This document shows positions 1-7,019 of a stretch of 8,755 nucleotides of DNA, in pieces. The number at the start of each line of letters is the position of its first letter. The first letter of the stretch is position 1. This DNA is from Desulfobacteraceae bacterium. Its GTDB lineage: Bacteria; Desulfobacterota; DSM-4660; Desulfatiglandales; Desulfatiglandaceae. Below the pieces are notes generated by a model that saw only the letters and a list, made by a program, of their open reading frames with translations, did no database searches and was not told the DNA's origin. The stretch lies in the NCBI GenBank assembly GCA_030632525.1, contig DAOVUP010000037.1:1-8755 (forward strand). The letters run 5' to 3'. Both the position numbers and the translations under genes were made by a program.

Positions 1-12
1 AAACATTCTCTC

Positions 13-35
13 ACCTACCCGTCTAACGGGCAGGT
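13..35. other. Small hairpin downstream of argB
   Basis: ACCTACCCGT at 13-22 pairs with ACGGGCAGGT at 26-35 around a CTA loop, with one internal mismatch. The plus strand continues with a short T run (35-38), so a weak terminator for a plus-strand transcript is possible. For argB transcripts, which come from the minus strand, the hairpin lacks a U tract. It could also be a spacer hairpin before the next minus-strand gene, which is outside the window. Confidence 0.35.
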
Positions 36-43
36 TTTAGGGG

Positions 44-958
<915 letters not shown>

Positions 959-969
959 TTAGATGGTCT

Positions 970-1086
970 CGTAAAAAGTCTCCAAGGCCGTCACTCCTGC
1001 GAAATCGGAAGTCCACAAGTGGTTGAGTTTCCTGGATTCCCGCTTTCGCGGGAATGACGAAAACGGGTGTTTTCCGACTTTTTACG
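970..1086. repeat. 117 bp palindromic MITE-like element between hslU and argB
   Basis: An 11 bp perfect terminal inverted repeat (CGTAAAAAGTC at 970-980, GACTTTTTACG at 1076-1086) bounds the element. Inside, ATTCCCGC (1036-1043) and GCGGGAAT (1048-1055) form a perfect 8 bp stem with a 4-base loop. The left arm CGTCACTCCTGCG (989-1001) is a degraded inverse of CGCGGGAATGACG on the right, so the whole unit is one long imperfect palindrome. There is no coding capacity. The hairpin motif resembles dispersed repeats common in Deltaproteobacteria; mobilisation in trans by a transposase is inferred. Confidence 0.75.
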
Positions 1087-1092
1087 GGTTTG

Positions 1093-1113
1093 TCAATCAT
1101 CAATCATCAATCC
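1093..1113. repeat. Three 7 bp tandem units abutting the hslU stop
   Basis: TCAATCA occurs at 1093-1099 and 1100-1106, followed by TCAATCC at 1107-1113, ending at the hslU stop codon. It is a short microsatellite-like tract. No function is evident. Confidence 0.6.
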
Positions 1114-2516
1114 TATAGAATGTACCTGCTAAGGTTTTCGTCCGCTAATATGTCGGCAAGTTTATCCGTCACATAGTCCTTATTAATAGTCACATCCTTT
1201 GTAGTCATATCCGGAGCATCAAAAGATATCTCATCCACCAATTTTTCCATCACCGTATGGAGACGACGGGCCCCGATATTCTCAGTACGCTCGTTTACCC
1301 TGCTGGCCATTCCGGCGATCTCTGTAACGGCAGACTCCTCAAATATCAGATCAATACCTTCAGTGGCGAGAAGGGCCTTGTATTGTGTAATCAAAGCGTT
1401 TTTAGGTTCCAATAAAATCCTGATAAAATCTTCCATGGAAAGGGAATCGAGTTCCACCCTGATGGGAAATCTTCCCTGCAGCTCTGGCAGCAAATCGGAA
1501 GGCTTACTCACATTGAAGGCGCCTGCTGCGATGAACAGGATATGGTCCGACTTGACCATCCCATATTTTGTGGCAATGGTTGAGCCTTCAACAATAGGCA
1601 GGAGATCCCTCTGCACCCCTTCACGGGAAACATCCGGGCCATGGGAAAATTCGGAACCCGCCACCTTATCCAATTCATCCAGGAAGATTATCCCGTTTTG
1701 CTCTGTAATCGTGACGGCCTTTTCTATCACTTTATCCATGTCTATCAGCCGCTGTGATTCCTCCTGGAAAATAATCTCCATTGCCTCAGGAATTTTCACC
1801 CTCCTCTTCTTTTTCTTGGTGGGCAATATATTGCCGAAAATTTCCTTTACATTAAACTCCATCTCTTCAAGCCCTGCACTGGAAAAGATTTCCACCATGG
1901 GCATACTGCTATTGGCCACTTCCAATTCCACATACCGTTTGTCTAATTTCCCGTTTTTCAGCATTCGACGCAGCTTTTCACGGGTGGTATTTTCTGTCTT
2001 ATCGGATTTGACCACCTCTAATATCCGTTCCTTGTCTGCCTCCTCTTCTTCTTTAACCTCTTGACTCTTTTTCGGCAAGAGTATATCAAGCAATCTCTCC
2101 TCAGCCAATTCTTTGGCCTTTGACTTGACAATCTCCTGTTCCTCTTTTTTCGCCATGCTTACTGCCAACTCAGTCAAATCCCTGACCATTGATTCCACAT
2201 CCCGACCCACGTAGCCCACCTCGGTAAATTTAGTAGCCTCTATCTTGAGGAAGGGTGAATTGGCAAGACGAGCCAACCGCCTGGCGATCTCGGTCTTACC
2301 CACCCCGGTGGGTCCTATCATAATGATATTCTTGGGTGCGATCTCATCCCTGAGTTCCGGAGAAACCTGCTGCCTCCTCCACCTGTTTCTCAAGGCGATG
2401 GCTACGGAACGCTTTGCCTGATCCTGCCCGATAATATATTTATCCAACTCCGATACGATTTCTCTCGGCGTCAACACCTCAACAAGCTGGTCTTTTTCCG
2501 CAACATCCTTTTCCAT
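1113..2516 (-). CDS. hslU: ATP-dependent protease ATPase subunit HslU (ClpY)
   Basis: HslU is the AAA+ unfoldase that feeds substrates to the HslV peptidase in the cytoplasm. The 467-residue product has Walker A GPTGVGKT (68-75), the pore motif GYVG (101-104) and Walker B DELD (280-283). A charged I-domain separates the pore motif from Walker B and includes an acidic run and a KKKKRR stretch. Near the C-terminus are the sensor-2 region [12 protein letters not shown] and the terminal LSRYIL tail, which in this family docks into HslV. Start choice: an in-frame ATG exists at 2552, but its extra 12 residues would be encoded across the palindrome at 2537-2562. The ATG at 2516 has GAGG five bases upstream and gives a normal N-terminus ([20 protein letters not shown]). 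hslV lies upstream on the same strand, 375 bp away, with several repeats between. Confidence 0.97.
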   Translation of the reverse strand: MEKDVAEKDQLVEVLTPREIVSELDKYIIGQDQAKRSVAIALRNRWRRQQVSPELRDEIAPKNIIMIGPTGVGKTEIARRLARLANSPFLKIEATKFTEVGYVGRDVESMVRDLTELAVSMAKKEEQEIVKSKAKELAEERLLDILLPKKSQEVKEEEEADKERILEVVKSDKTENTTREKLRRMLKNGKLDKRYVELEVANSSMPMVEIFSSAGLEEMEFNVKEIFGNILPTKKKKRRVKIPEAMEIIFQEESQRLIDMDKVIEKAVTITEQNGIIFLDELDKVAGSEFSHGPDVSREGVQRDLLPIVEGSTIATKYGMVKSDHILFIAAGAFNVSKPSDLLPELQGRFPIRVELDSLSMEDFIRILLEPKNALITQYKALLATEGIDLIFEESAVTEIAGMASRVNERTENIGARRLHTVMEKLVDEISFDAPDMTTKDVTINKDYVTDKLADILADENLSRYIL

Positions 2517-2536
2517 TCTTACCTCATAATTGATAC

Positions 2537-2562
2537 GCCCGTAAAAAGTCATTTTTACGGGC
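2537..2562. repeat. Short perfect palindrome sharing the ends of the 970-1086 element
   Basis: GCCCGTAAAAA (2537-2547) and TTTTTACGGGC (2552-2562) are perfect inverted 11-mers around GTCA. CGTAAAAAGTC at 2540-2550 equals the left terminal repeat of the 970-1086 element, and TTTTTACGGG at 2552-2561 equals its right end (1079-1088). It may be a collapsed copy with the interior deleted. It lies 20 bases upstream of the hslU ATG, so a hairpin could form in the hslU leader. Confidence 0.65.
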
Positions 2563-2600
2563 AGCTTCGATCCTAATAGCTTTTAAGACAGCTATTTTCG

Positions 2601-2670
2601 GGACGCAGATTTCCGAAGATAAATGCAGATAATTAAGAAAATCAGAGACAATCTGCGTTCATCTGCGTCC
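2601..2670. repeat. Inverted repeat built from GCAGAT decamers
   Basis: GGACGCAGAT (2601-2610) and ATCTGCGTCC (2661-2670) are perfect 10 bp inverted ends. Inside the left arm, TTCCGAAGAT and AAATGCAGAT continue a 10 bp rhythm; the right arm holds ATCTGCGTTC. The unit is therefore both periodic at 10 bp and palindromic. Similar GCAGAT/ATCTGC repeats are dispersed in many bacterial genomes. It has no coding content. Confidence 0.6.
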
Positions 2671-2680
2671 AAATTCTTTT

Positions 2681-2753
2681 CTTAAGTAGTATAGATGAAT
2701 TTCCATAGGAGATTCCTATTCTACAGTGCTAAATTCTGGGTTGCTTAAGTAGT
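2681..2753. repeat. 10 bp direct repeats CTTAAGTAGT bracketing a 53 bp segment
   Basis: CTTAAGTAGT occurs at 2681-2690 and 2744-2753. The enclosed segment holds the inverted pair ATAGGA/TCCTAT (2705-2710, 2714-2719) and an outer GAATTT/AAATTC pair. The second copy overlaps the left end of element A. A near copy (CTAAGTAGT) sits at the left end of element B. It could be a small insertion with a target duplication or a partial tandem duplication. Confidence 0.45.
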
Positions 2754-2894
2754 GCCTGAACGAAAACTGTCTTTTTTTCCCCTATCTGTTTCAGACTCAA
2801 ATTTTAATCCTCGAAATATTCAATGTATTCCTGCGGTTAAACTTTTCGTCTTCCTTGAGCTGAACGAAAAATCCTAGTTTTCGTTCGGACACTA
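2750..2894. repeat. Element A: 145 bp terminal-inverted-repeat element whose end supplies the hslV stop
   Basis: The left end TAGTGCCTGAACGAAAACT (2750-2768) and the inverse of the right end (2876-2894) match at 17 of 19 positions. TA sits at both edges, as expected for insertion at TA by IS630/Tc1-type transposases. The core at 2801-2840 matches element B in inverse orientation with one substitution and one indel over about 41 bases. GAACGAAAA (2862-2870) and TTTTCGTTC (2878-2886) form a 9 bp hairpin near the right end. The hslV TAG stop (2892-2894, minus strand) lies inside the right terminal repeat. No ORF or transposase is present, so this is called a MITE-like element. Confidence 0.75.
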
Positions 2895-3446
2895 AGTATC
2901 AAGTTTACGTACATTAATCTGATCATTGGTATAAAGGCAAATTGAGGCCGCAATCTTCATGGCCTCAAGGGCAATGGTGGATGCATCAAGATCGGAATGT
3001 GCCACCAGGGCCTGCGCGGCTGACTGAGCAAAGGGACCACCCGATCCAATAGCAGCAACCGATTGGTCAGGTTCTATTACATCGCCAGTTCCCGAAATTA
3101 CAAGGATATGTTCCTTATCCATGGCAAGCAGCAGGGCCTCTAACCTACGGAGGATCTTATCGGTTCTCCAATCCTTTGCCAGTTCAACAGCAGCCCTGGT
3201 CAAGTTCCCGTTATAAGACTCCAGTTTCCCCTCTAACCTCTCGCACAGGTTAAAGGCATCAGCAGCCGCCCCTGCAAATCCTACCATCACACTATCTTCG
3301 TACATTAGTCGGATTTTTATGGCCTTATGCTTCATAATTGTCTCACCAAGCGTTACCTGGCCATCCGCTGCCATTACACATTGTCCTTCCTTCATCACGG
3401 CAAGAACAGTAGTGGCCCTTAATTTTTCAGAGTTACCCTTAATCAT
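2892..3446 (-). CDS. hslV: ATP-dependent protease proteolytic subunit HslV (ClpQ)
   Basis: HslV is the N-terminal-threonine peptidase of the HslUV complex and forms double hexameric rings in the cytoplasm. The 184-residue product has an 11-residue propeptide ending in RA, followed by TTVLAV. Counting from T12 as mature Thr1, it keeps D17 (ADGQVTLG), K28, K33, the GFAG segment and S124 in GSGG, the expected active-site residues. KDWRTDKILRRLEALL and the C-terminal YTNDQI are typical family blocks. The ATG at 3446 has AGGA (3455-3458, minus strand) eight bases upstream. The propeptide is longer than the single Met of E. coli HslV and closer to Bacillus ClpQ. The TAG stop comes from the terminal repeat of element A, yet the protein ends at a normal length. 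hslU follows downstream. Confidence 0.97.
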   Translation of the reverse strand: MIKGNSEKLRATTVLAVMKEGQCVMAADGQVTLGETIMKHKAIKIRLMYEDSVMVGFAGAAADAFNLCERLEGKLESYNGNLTRAAVELAKDWRTDKILRRLEALLLAMDKEHILVISGTGDVIEPDQSVAAIGSGGPFAQSAAQALVAHSDLDASTIALEAMKIAASICLYTNDQINVRKLDT

Positions 3447-3471
3447 TTATACAGTCCTCGTCCAAAACGTT

Positions 3472-3622
3472 AAAAGTGCCTAAAGTTCAAAGTGCCTAAA
3501 ATGCCTAAAGTTGTGGTACGCCTTCGGCGATCCAATCTAAAAAAAGATGGTCTTGTTTCGCCAACAGTCGATCCGGTGTTTAAAATTGAAAGGCTTCCTT
3601 AACTTTATGCACTTTAAACTTT
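3472..3622. repeat. Cluster of AAAGTGCCTAAA-like units with inverted copies, upstream of hslV
   Basis: On the plus strand AAAGTGCCTAAAG (3473-3485), AAAGTGCCTAAA (3489-3500) and ATGCCTAAAG (3501-3510) form irregular direct repeats. AACTTTATGCACTTTAAACT (3601-3620) is a degenerate inverse of the same unit at the other end. Between them lies a small CGCC-TTC-GGCG hairpin (3519-3529) and unique sequence. The unit fills most of the xerC-hslV gap not taken by element B. Any hslV promoter would have to lie here or further upstream, but none stands out. Confidence 0.5.
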
Positions 3623-3632
3623 TTCTGCTAAG

Positions 3633-3778
3633 TAGTGTCCGTCCAGAAATGAGATAGTTTTCGCAAGGTCAACGAAGATGAGGATATTAACCACAGGAAT
3701 ACATTGAAGTATTTCGAGGATTAAAATCCGAATCTGACGCAGAGATTGCGAAAAATAGCCATTTATGGACGGGCACTA
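3633..3778. repeat. Element B: 146 bp inverted copy of element A whose end supplies the xerC stop
   Basis: The left terminal repeat (3633-3665) starts TAGTGTCCGTCCAGAAATG; the inverse of the right one (3747-3778) starts TAGTGCCCGTCCATAAATG. They match at about 27 of 33 aligned positions and both run inwards to TTTTCGCA. TA is at both edges. The core at 3687-3727 is the reverse complement of the core of element A, with one substitution and one indel. The xerC TAG stop (3776-3778, minus strand) lies within the right end. Length, ends and core identify A and B as members of one family. No coding capacity is seen. Confidence 0.78.
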
Positions 3779-4702
3779 ACTACGCGGATGCGCCTTATCA
3801 TATACCTCCATAAGCCTGTCAAGGCTGACATGGGTATATTTTTGCGTAGTGGATAAGCTTGTATGCCCTAAAAGCTCCTGAACCGAGCGAAGATCCGCGC
3901 CCCCGTCCAACAGGTGTGTGGCAAAAGTATGCCTCATGGAGTGAGGGCTGATCTCATAGGTCAAACCAGTCTCTTTAACATATTTTTTGACTACTCTTCC
4001 AATACTTCGTGTCGAAAGACGCCCCCCCCTAAAATTGATAAAGAGAGGGCTATTCTGCATCAGCCCCCCGCTCTTCTTCCTCAAATATTGAGTAGCATCC
4101 AAATATTCCCGCACAGCTAACAAGGCCTGACGCCCGATAGGCACAATCCTCTCCCGATCTCCCTTGCCTGTGACTTTAATCAGGCCTTCATCAAAATCGA
4201 TACTGGATATATTCAGACCCTCAAGTTCTGCTGCCCTGATTCCGCAGGAATAGAGCACCTCCAGGAGGGCCAGGTCTCTCAGCCCGAGAGGCTTTTTACG
4301 ATCAGGCCTCTCAAGGAGCCTGAAAACATCATCCACAGGAAGATAAGTGGGCACATACTTTTCTAATTTGGGCGTCGCTATATCTGCCGCCGGATTCCCC
4401 TTATTTAAACCCTGTTTTTCTAAAAAAAGAAAAAAAGAGCGAACAGCAGAAAGTTTGCGGGCAATGGACGTGCGCCTCAGCTTCCCATAAAGACTCCCCA
4501 CATATTTTCTTATGATTAAAGGGTCAATCGCCTCAACTTCACAATCCTCTTTGCTCTTCGTATGAGATGAGCATCCGGTTGAAGCAAGGAATTCCGAAAA
4601 TTGCACCAGGTCATTTAGGTAATTCCTTATGGTATGTTTAGAGCAACCCTTCTGATCCCTCAGAAAAGAGATAAAAAGCTCTATGGCATTATCAACCAAC
4701 AA
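3776..4702 (-). CDS. xerC: Tyrosine recombinase XerC
   Basis: XerC acts with XerD at the chromosomal dif site to resolve chromosome dimers. With a TTG start at 4702 the product has 308 residues, the usual XerC length. An N-terminal SAM-like core-binding domain (about residues 1-95, FISFLRDQKGCSKHTIRNYLNDL) precedes the catalytic domain. That domain holds R156 (GIRAAEL), K180 (VTGKGDRER), H254 and R257 (HSMRH), H280 (LLGH) and the nucleophile Y289 (QKYTHV). The C-terminus YDKAHPRS is typical of XerC. No in-frame ATG exists upstream: the open frame reaches a TTG at 4825, but that would add 41 non-conserved residues and overlap the promoter at 4779-4806. An adjacent TTG at 4699 is equally possible; AGGCGGG lies about 11 bases upstream of 4702. 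hslV and hslU follow downstream, as in the codV-clpQ-clpY cluster of Bacillus. Confidence 0.9.
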   Translation of the reverse strand: MLVDNAIELFISFLRDQKGCSKHTIRNYLNDLVQFSEFLASTGCSSHTKSKEDCEVEAIDPLIIRKYVGSLYGKLRRTSIARKLSAVRSFFLFLEKQGLNKGNPAADIATPKLEKYVPTYLPVDDVFRLLERPDRKKPLGLRDLALLEVLYSCGIRAAELEGLNISSIDFDEGLIKVTGKGDRERIVPIGRQALLAVREYLDATQYLRKKSGGLMQNSPLFINFRGGRLSTRSIGRVVKKYVKETGLTYEISPHSMRHTFATHLLDGGADLRSVQELLGHTSLSTTQKYTHVSLDRLMEVYDKAHPRS

Positions 4703-4778
4703 AATGGATATGACCCGCCTTTCCCGGCCGCACTGAACGCTTACCCCATCTCTTACCAATCCGCATCCATAACTGCTA

Positions 4779-4806
4779 AATATAACACATTTTCTCAAAT
4801 TGGCAA
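4779..4806 (-). promoter_or_regulatory. Predicted sigma70-like promoter for xerC
   Basis: Read on the minus strand, TTGCCA (4801-4806) and TATATT (4779-4784) are separated by 16 bp; each matches its consensus at five of six positions. Transcription would start near 4770, about 70 bases before the proposed TTG start. This excludes the longer N-terminus opened by the upstream TTG at 4825. Confidence 0.5.
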
Positions 4807-4834
4807 TTAAAAAATGCCCAGCCAAATTCTTGAC

Positions 4835-4864
4835 TTGACTTCAATTCAACTGTTGGTGTAATTA
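4835..4864 (+). promoter_or_regulatory. Possible promoter for the EF-G2 gene
   Basis: TTGACT occurs twice, at 4830-4835 and 4835-4840, in the divergent gap. An AT-rich -10-like stretch TAATTA follows at 4859-4864, 18 bp after the second copy. The -10 match is poor, so this is tentative. The gene must have a promoter somewhere here, because xerC is divergent. Confidence 0.25.
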
Positions 4865-4914
4865 TTATGTTTTTGCTTTTCTCCGTCAACCGTACATACA
4901 AAATTAGATTCATC

Positions 4915-4923
4915 AGGAAAGGG
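4915..4923 (+). promoter_or_regulatory. Strong ribosome binding site of the EF-G2 gene
   Basis: AGGAAAGGG lies eight bases before the ATG at 4932 and fixes this start. Confidence 0.7.
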
Positions 4924-4931
4924 TCATTAAT

Positions 4932-7010
4932 ATGGATAAAAATGCTAAACAATTGAGAAACATAGCCCTCATCGCACATGGGGGCTCCGGGAAAACCTCC
5001 TTAGCCGAAGCCATGCTGTTTAATGCAAAGGCTACCACAAGACTTGGCAAAGTAGACGACAGCACCTCCAATTTTGATTTTGAACCGGAGGAGATAAAAA
5101 GAAAGGCTACTCTGAGCACCTCTTTTCACCACTGCAACTGGAAAAAACATATTATAAATATCATTGACACCCCGGGCGATGATAATTTCCTTTCTGATGC
5201 CAAGTTATCCCTGCAGGCGGCGGACGGGGCCATAGTAATCATTGATGCCACGTCAGGAGTAAAAGTAGGCACAGAAAAGGTGTGGGCCTTTGCGGATGAA
5301 CAGCAGCTCCCGAAAATAGTCTTTGTTAACAAAATGGACCGAGAGAGGGCTGATTTCTACAAAATCGTAGAAGAGGCCTCCCGGATTTTTGAAATAAAGG
5401 CTACGCCTCTGTTTCTCCCCATAGGTGAAGAAGACAACTTTGCAGGTTTGATCGACCTCATCAAAAAGAAGGCGTACACTTACAGTAAAGACGGCAGCGG
5501 CAAATTCGAAACCTCCGAAATACCGCCAGACATGGAGGAAACCGTCAACGAGTGGCGTGAAAAAATGATCGAGAATATCGTGGAAGTAAACGATGATCTC
5601 ATGGATAAATACCTTGAAGGGGAAGACCTTTCCGATCAGGAGATAGAAGAGACTCTCACCCAGGGTATCGAATTGGGGATAGTGGTCCCGATCGTATGCG
5701 GCTCAGCTCTTTTGAATATGGGTGTTTTTCAGCTTATGGACCTGATCGTGCAGGGAATACCCTCACCCCTTCAAAAAGCAATCAAGAAAGGGACTGCACC
5801 GGGAGATGAGGAGGTCATTGAAAGAGAGACCACCCCAGATGCCCCTTTTTCTGCGCTTGTCTTTAAGACAGTTGCAGATCCCTTCGCCGGCAAACTCACA
5901 CTCTTAAGAGTCCTTTCAGGTACTGTTCAATCCGATTCCACGGTTTACAACGCCAATAAAGAGGTCAAGGAAAAATTTGGCCAACTTCTAATCATCGAGG
6001 GTAAAAAGCAAAAGCCCGTTGAGATGGCCGGTCCTGGAGATATTATAGCCATAGCCAAGCTCAAAGAAACCGCCACCGGCGACACCTTATGTTCTGCGGA
6101 TGATCCCATAATTTACAAGCCCACTGAGGGACTTCCAGCAGTCATATCCTATTCGATTACGGCAAAAGTGAAAGGGAGTGAGGACAAAGTCTTTTCCTCA
6201 TTAGCTAAACTCCTCGAAGAAGATACTACGTTAAAATTAGAGAGAGACGCCGCCACATCAGAGGTTATCCTTTCAGGCACAGGCCAGATACACTTAGAAA
6301 CAACATGTGAAAAACTGGCAAGAAAATTCGGCGTAGAGGCGAATTTGAACCCTGTAAAGGTGCCCTATAGAGAAACCATTAAAAAGCCTGCTAAAGGTGT
6401 TGTCTACCGCCACAAAAAACAATCCGGGGGCAGGGGGCAATTTGCCGAAGTGCATTTCGATGTGTCTCCATTAGAGTCGGATGCGGGGTTTCAGTTCGAG
6501 GAGGCCCTGACAGGGATGAACGTTCCCAGAAATTTTGTCCCGGCCGTTGAAAAAGGCCTCAATGAAGCTCTCATGAGCGGTACTCTCGGAGGCTATCCGG
6601 TCGTTGACCTGAAAGTGCGTTTCTACGACGGAAAATCCCACGAGGTTGATTCCTCGGAAATGGCCTTCAAGATGGCGGCGATCATGTGCCTGAAAAAGGC
6701 CATCCAAGAGGCAAACCCGACCCTTTTGGAACCGATCATGAAAATGGAAATCACTGTCCCTGAAGATGCCATGGGCGATGTCATGGGTGACCTTAACGGT
6801 AGACGCGGGAGAGTCCTCGGTATGGATTCACAGGGCAAATACCAGATCATCAAGGCTCAGGTGCCCATGTCCGAAGTCCTCAAATACGCACTGGACCTAA
6901 ACTCCATATCCGCAGGCCGGGGAACATTCCGAATGGAACACTCCCATTATGATGAAATGCCCGCTCAGTTAGCTGAAAAAGTGACCGCCGCAGCCAAGGA
7001 AGAGGATTAG
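4932..7010 (+). CDS. fusA: EF-G-like translational GTPase, EF-G2 (FusA2) type
   Basis: This 692-residue protein has all five EF-G domains. Domain I (about 1-280) carries a divergent P-loop AHGGSGKT (15-22; classic EF-G has AHIDAGKT), switch I T60 in RKATLS, G3 DTPGDDNF (79-86), G4 NKMD (133-136) and G5 CGSA (256-259). Domain II (about 300-390) and III follow. Domain IV has QSGGRGQF (497-504) and HEVDSSEMAFK, with H570 where EF-G has its tip histidine. Domain V contains GDVMGDLNGRRGRVLGMD. The switch II catalytic histidine is replaced by aspartate (D83). The P-loop resembles the Thermus EF-G-2 and FusA2 paralogues rather than the housekeeping translocase, so a canonical fusA probably exists elsewhere in the genome. 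Its exact role is not known from the sequence; ribosome binding is likely. mogA follows after nine bases and is probably co-transcribed. Confidence 0.93.
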   Translation: MDKNAKQLRNIALIAHGGSGKTSLAEAMLFNAKATTRLGKVDDSTSNFDFEPEEIKRKATLSTSFHHCNWKKHIINIIDTPGDDNFLSDAKLSLQAADGAIVIIDATSGVKVGTEKVWAFADEQQLPKIVFVNKMDRERADFYKIVEEASRIFEIKATPLFLPIGEEDNFAGLIDLIKKKAYTYSKDGSGKFETSEIPPDMEETVNEWREKMIENIVEVNDDLMDKYLEGEDLSDQEIEETLTQGIELGIVVPIVCGSALLNMGVFQLMDLIVQGIPSPLQKAIKKGTAPGDEEVIERETTPDAPFSALVFKTVADPFAGKLTLLRVLSGTVQSDSTVYNANKEVKEKFGQLLIIEGKKQKPVEMAGPGDIIAIAKLKETATGDTLCSADDPIIYKPTEGLPAVISYSITAKVKGSEDKVFSSLAKLLEEDTTLKLERDAATSEVILSGTGQIHLETTCEKLARKFGVEANLNPVKVPYRETIKKPAKGVVYRHKKQSGGRGQFAEVHFDVSPLESDAGFQFEEALTGMNVPRNFVPAVEKGLNEALMSGTLGGYPVVDLKVRFYDGKSHEVDSSEMAFKMAAIMCLKKAIQEANPTLLEPIMKMEITVPEDAMGDVMGDLNGRRGRVLGMDSQGKYQIIKAQVPMSEVLKYALDLNSISAGRGTFRMEHSHYDEMPAQLAEKVTAAAKEED

Positions 7011-7019
7011 GCACAGAGA

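Noticed and set aside
1363..2064. 233-codon plus-strand open frame opposite hslU
   Set aside because: It is antisense to the conserved AAA+ region of hslU, and its Ser-rich translation has no motif.
2862..2886. Rho-independent terminator for hslV
   Set aside because: The 9 bp GAACGAAAA/TTTTCGTTC hairpin just after the stop is real, but it is AT-rich and no U tract follows on the minus strand, so it is treated as part of element A.
2601..3622. Possible CRISPR array in the hslV flanks
   Set aside because: The repeats differ in sequence, size and orientation, with no constant repeat-spacer unit and no cas genes.
4932..7010. tet(M)-type ribosomal protection protein or RF3 instead of EF-G
   Set aside because: Domains IV and V carry EF-G signatures (QSGGRGQ, VDSSEMAFK, GDVMGDLNGRRG), and the P-loop resembles EF-G2 paralogues. 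RF3 lacks this domain layout.
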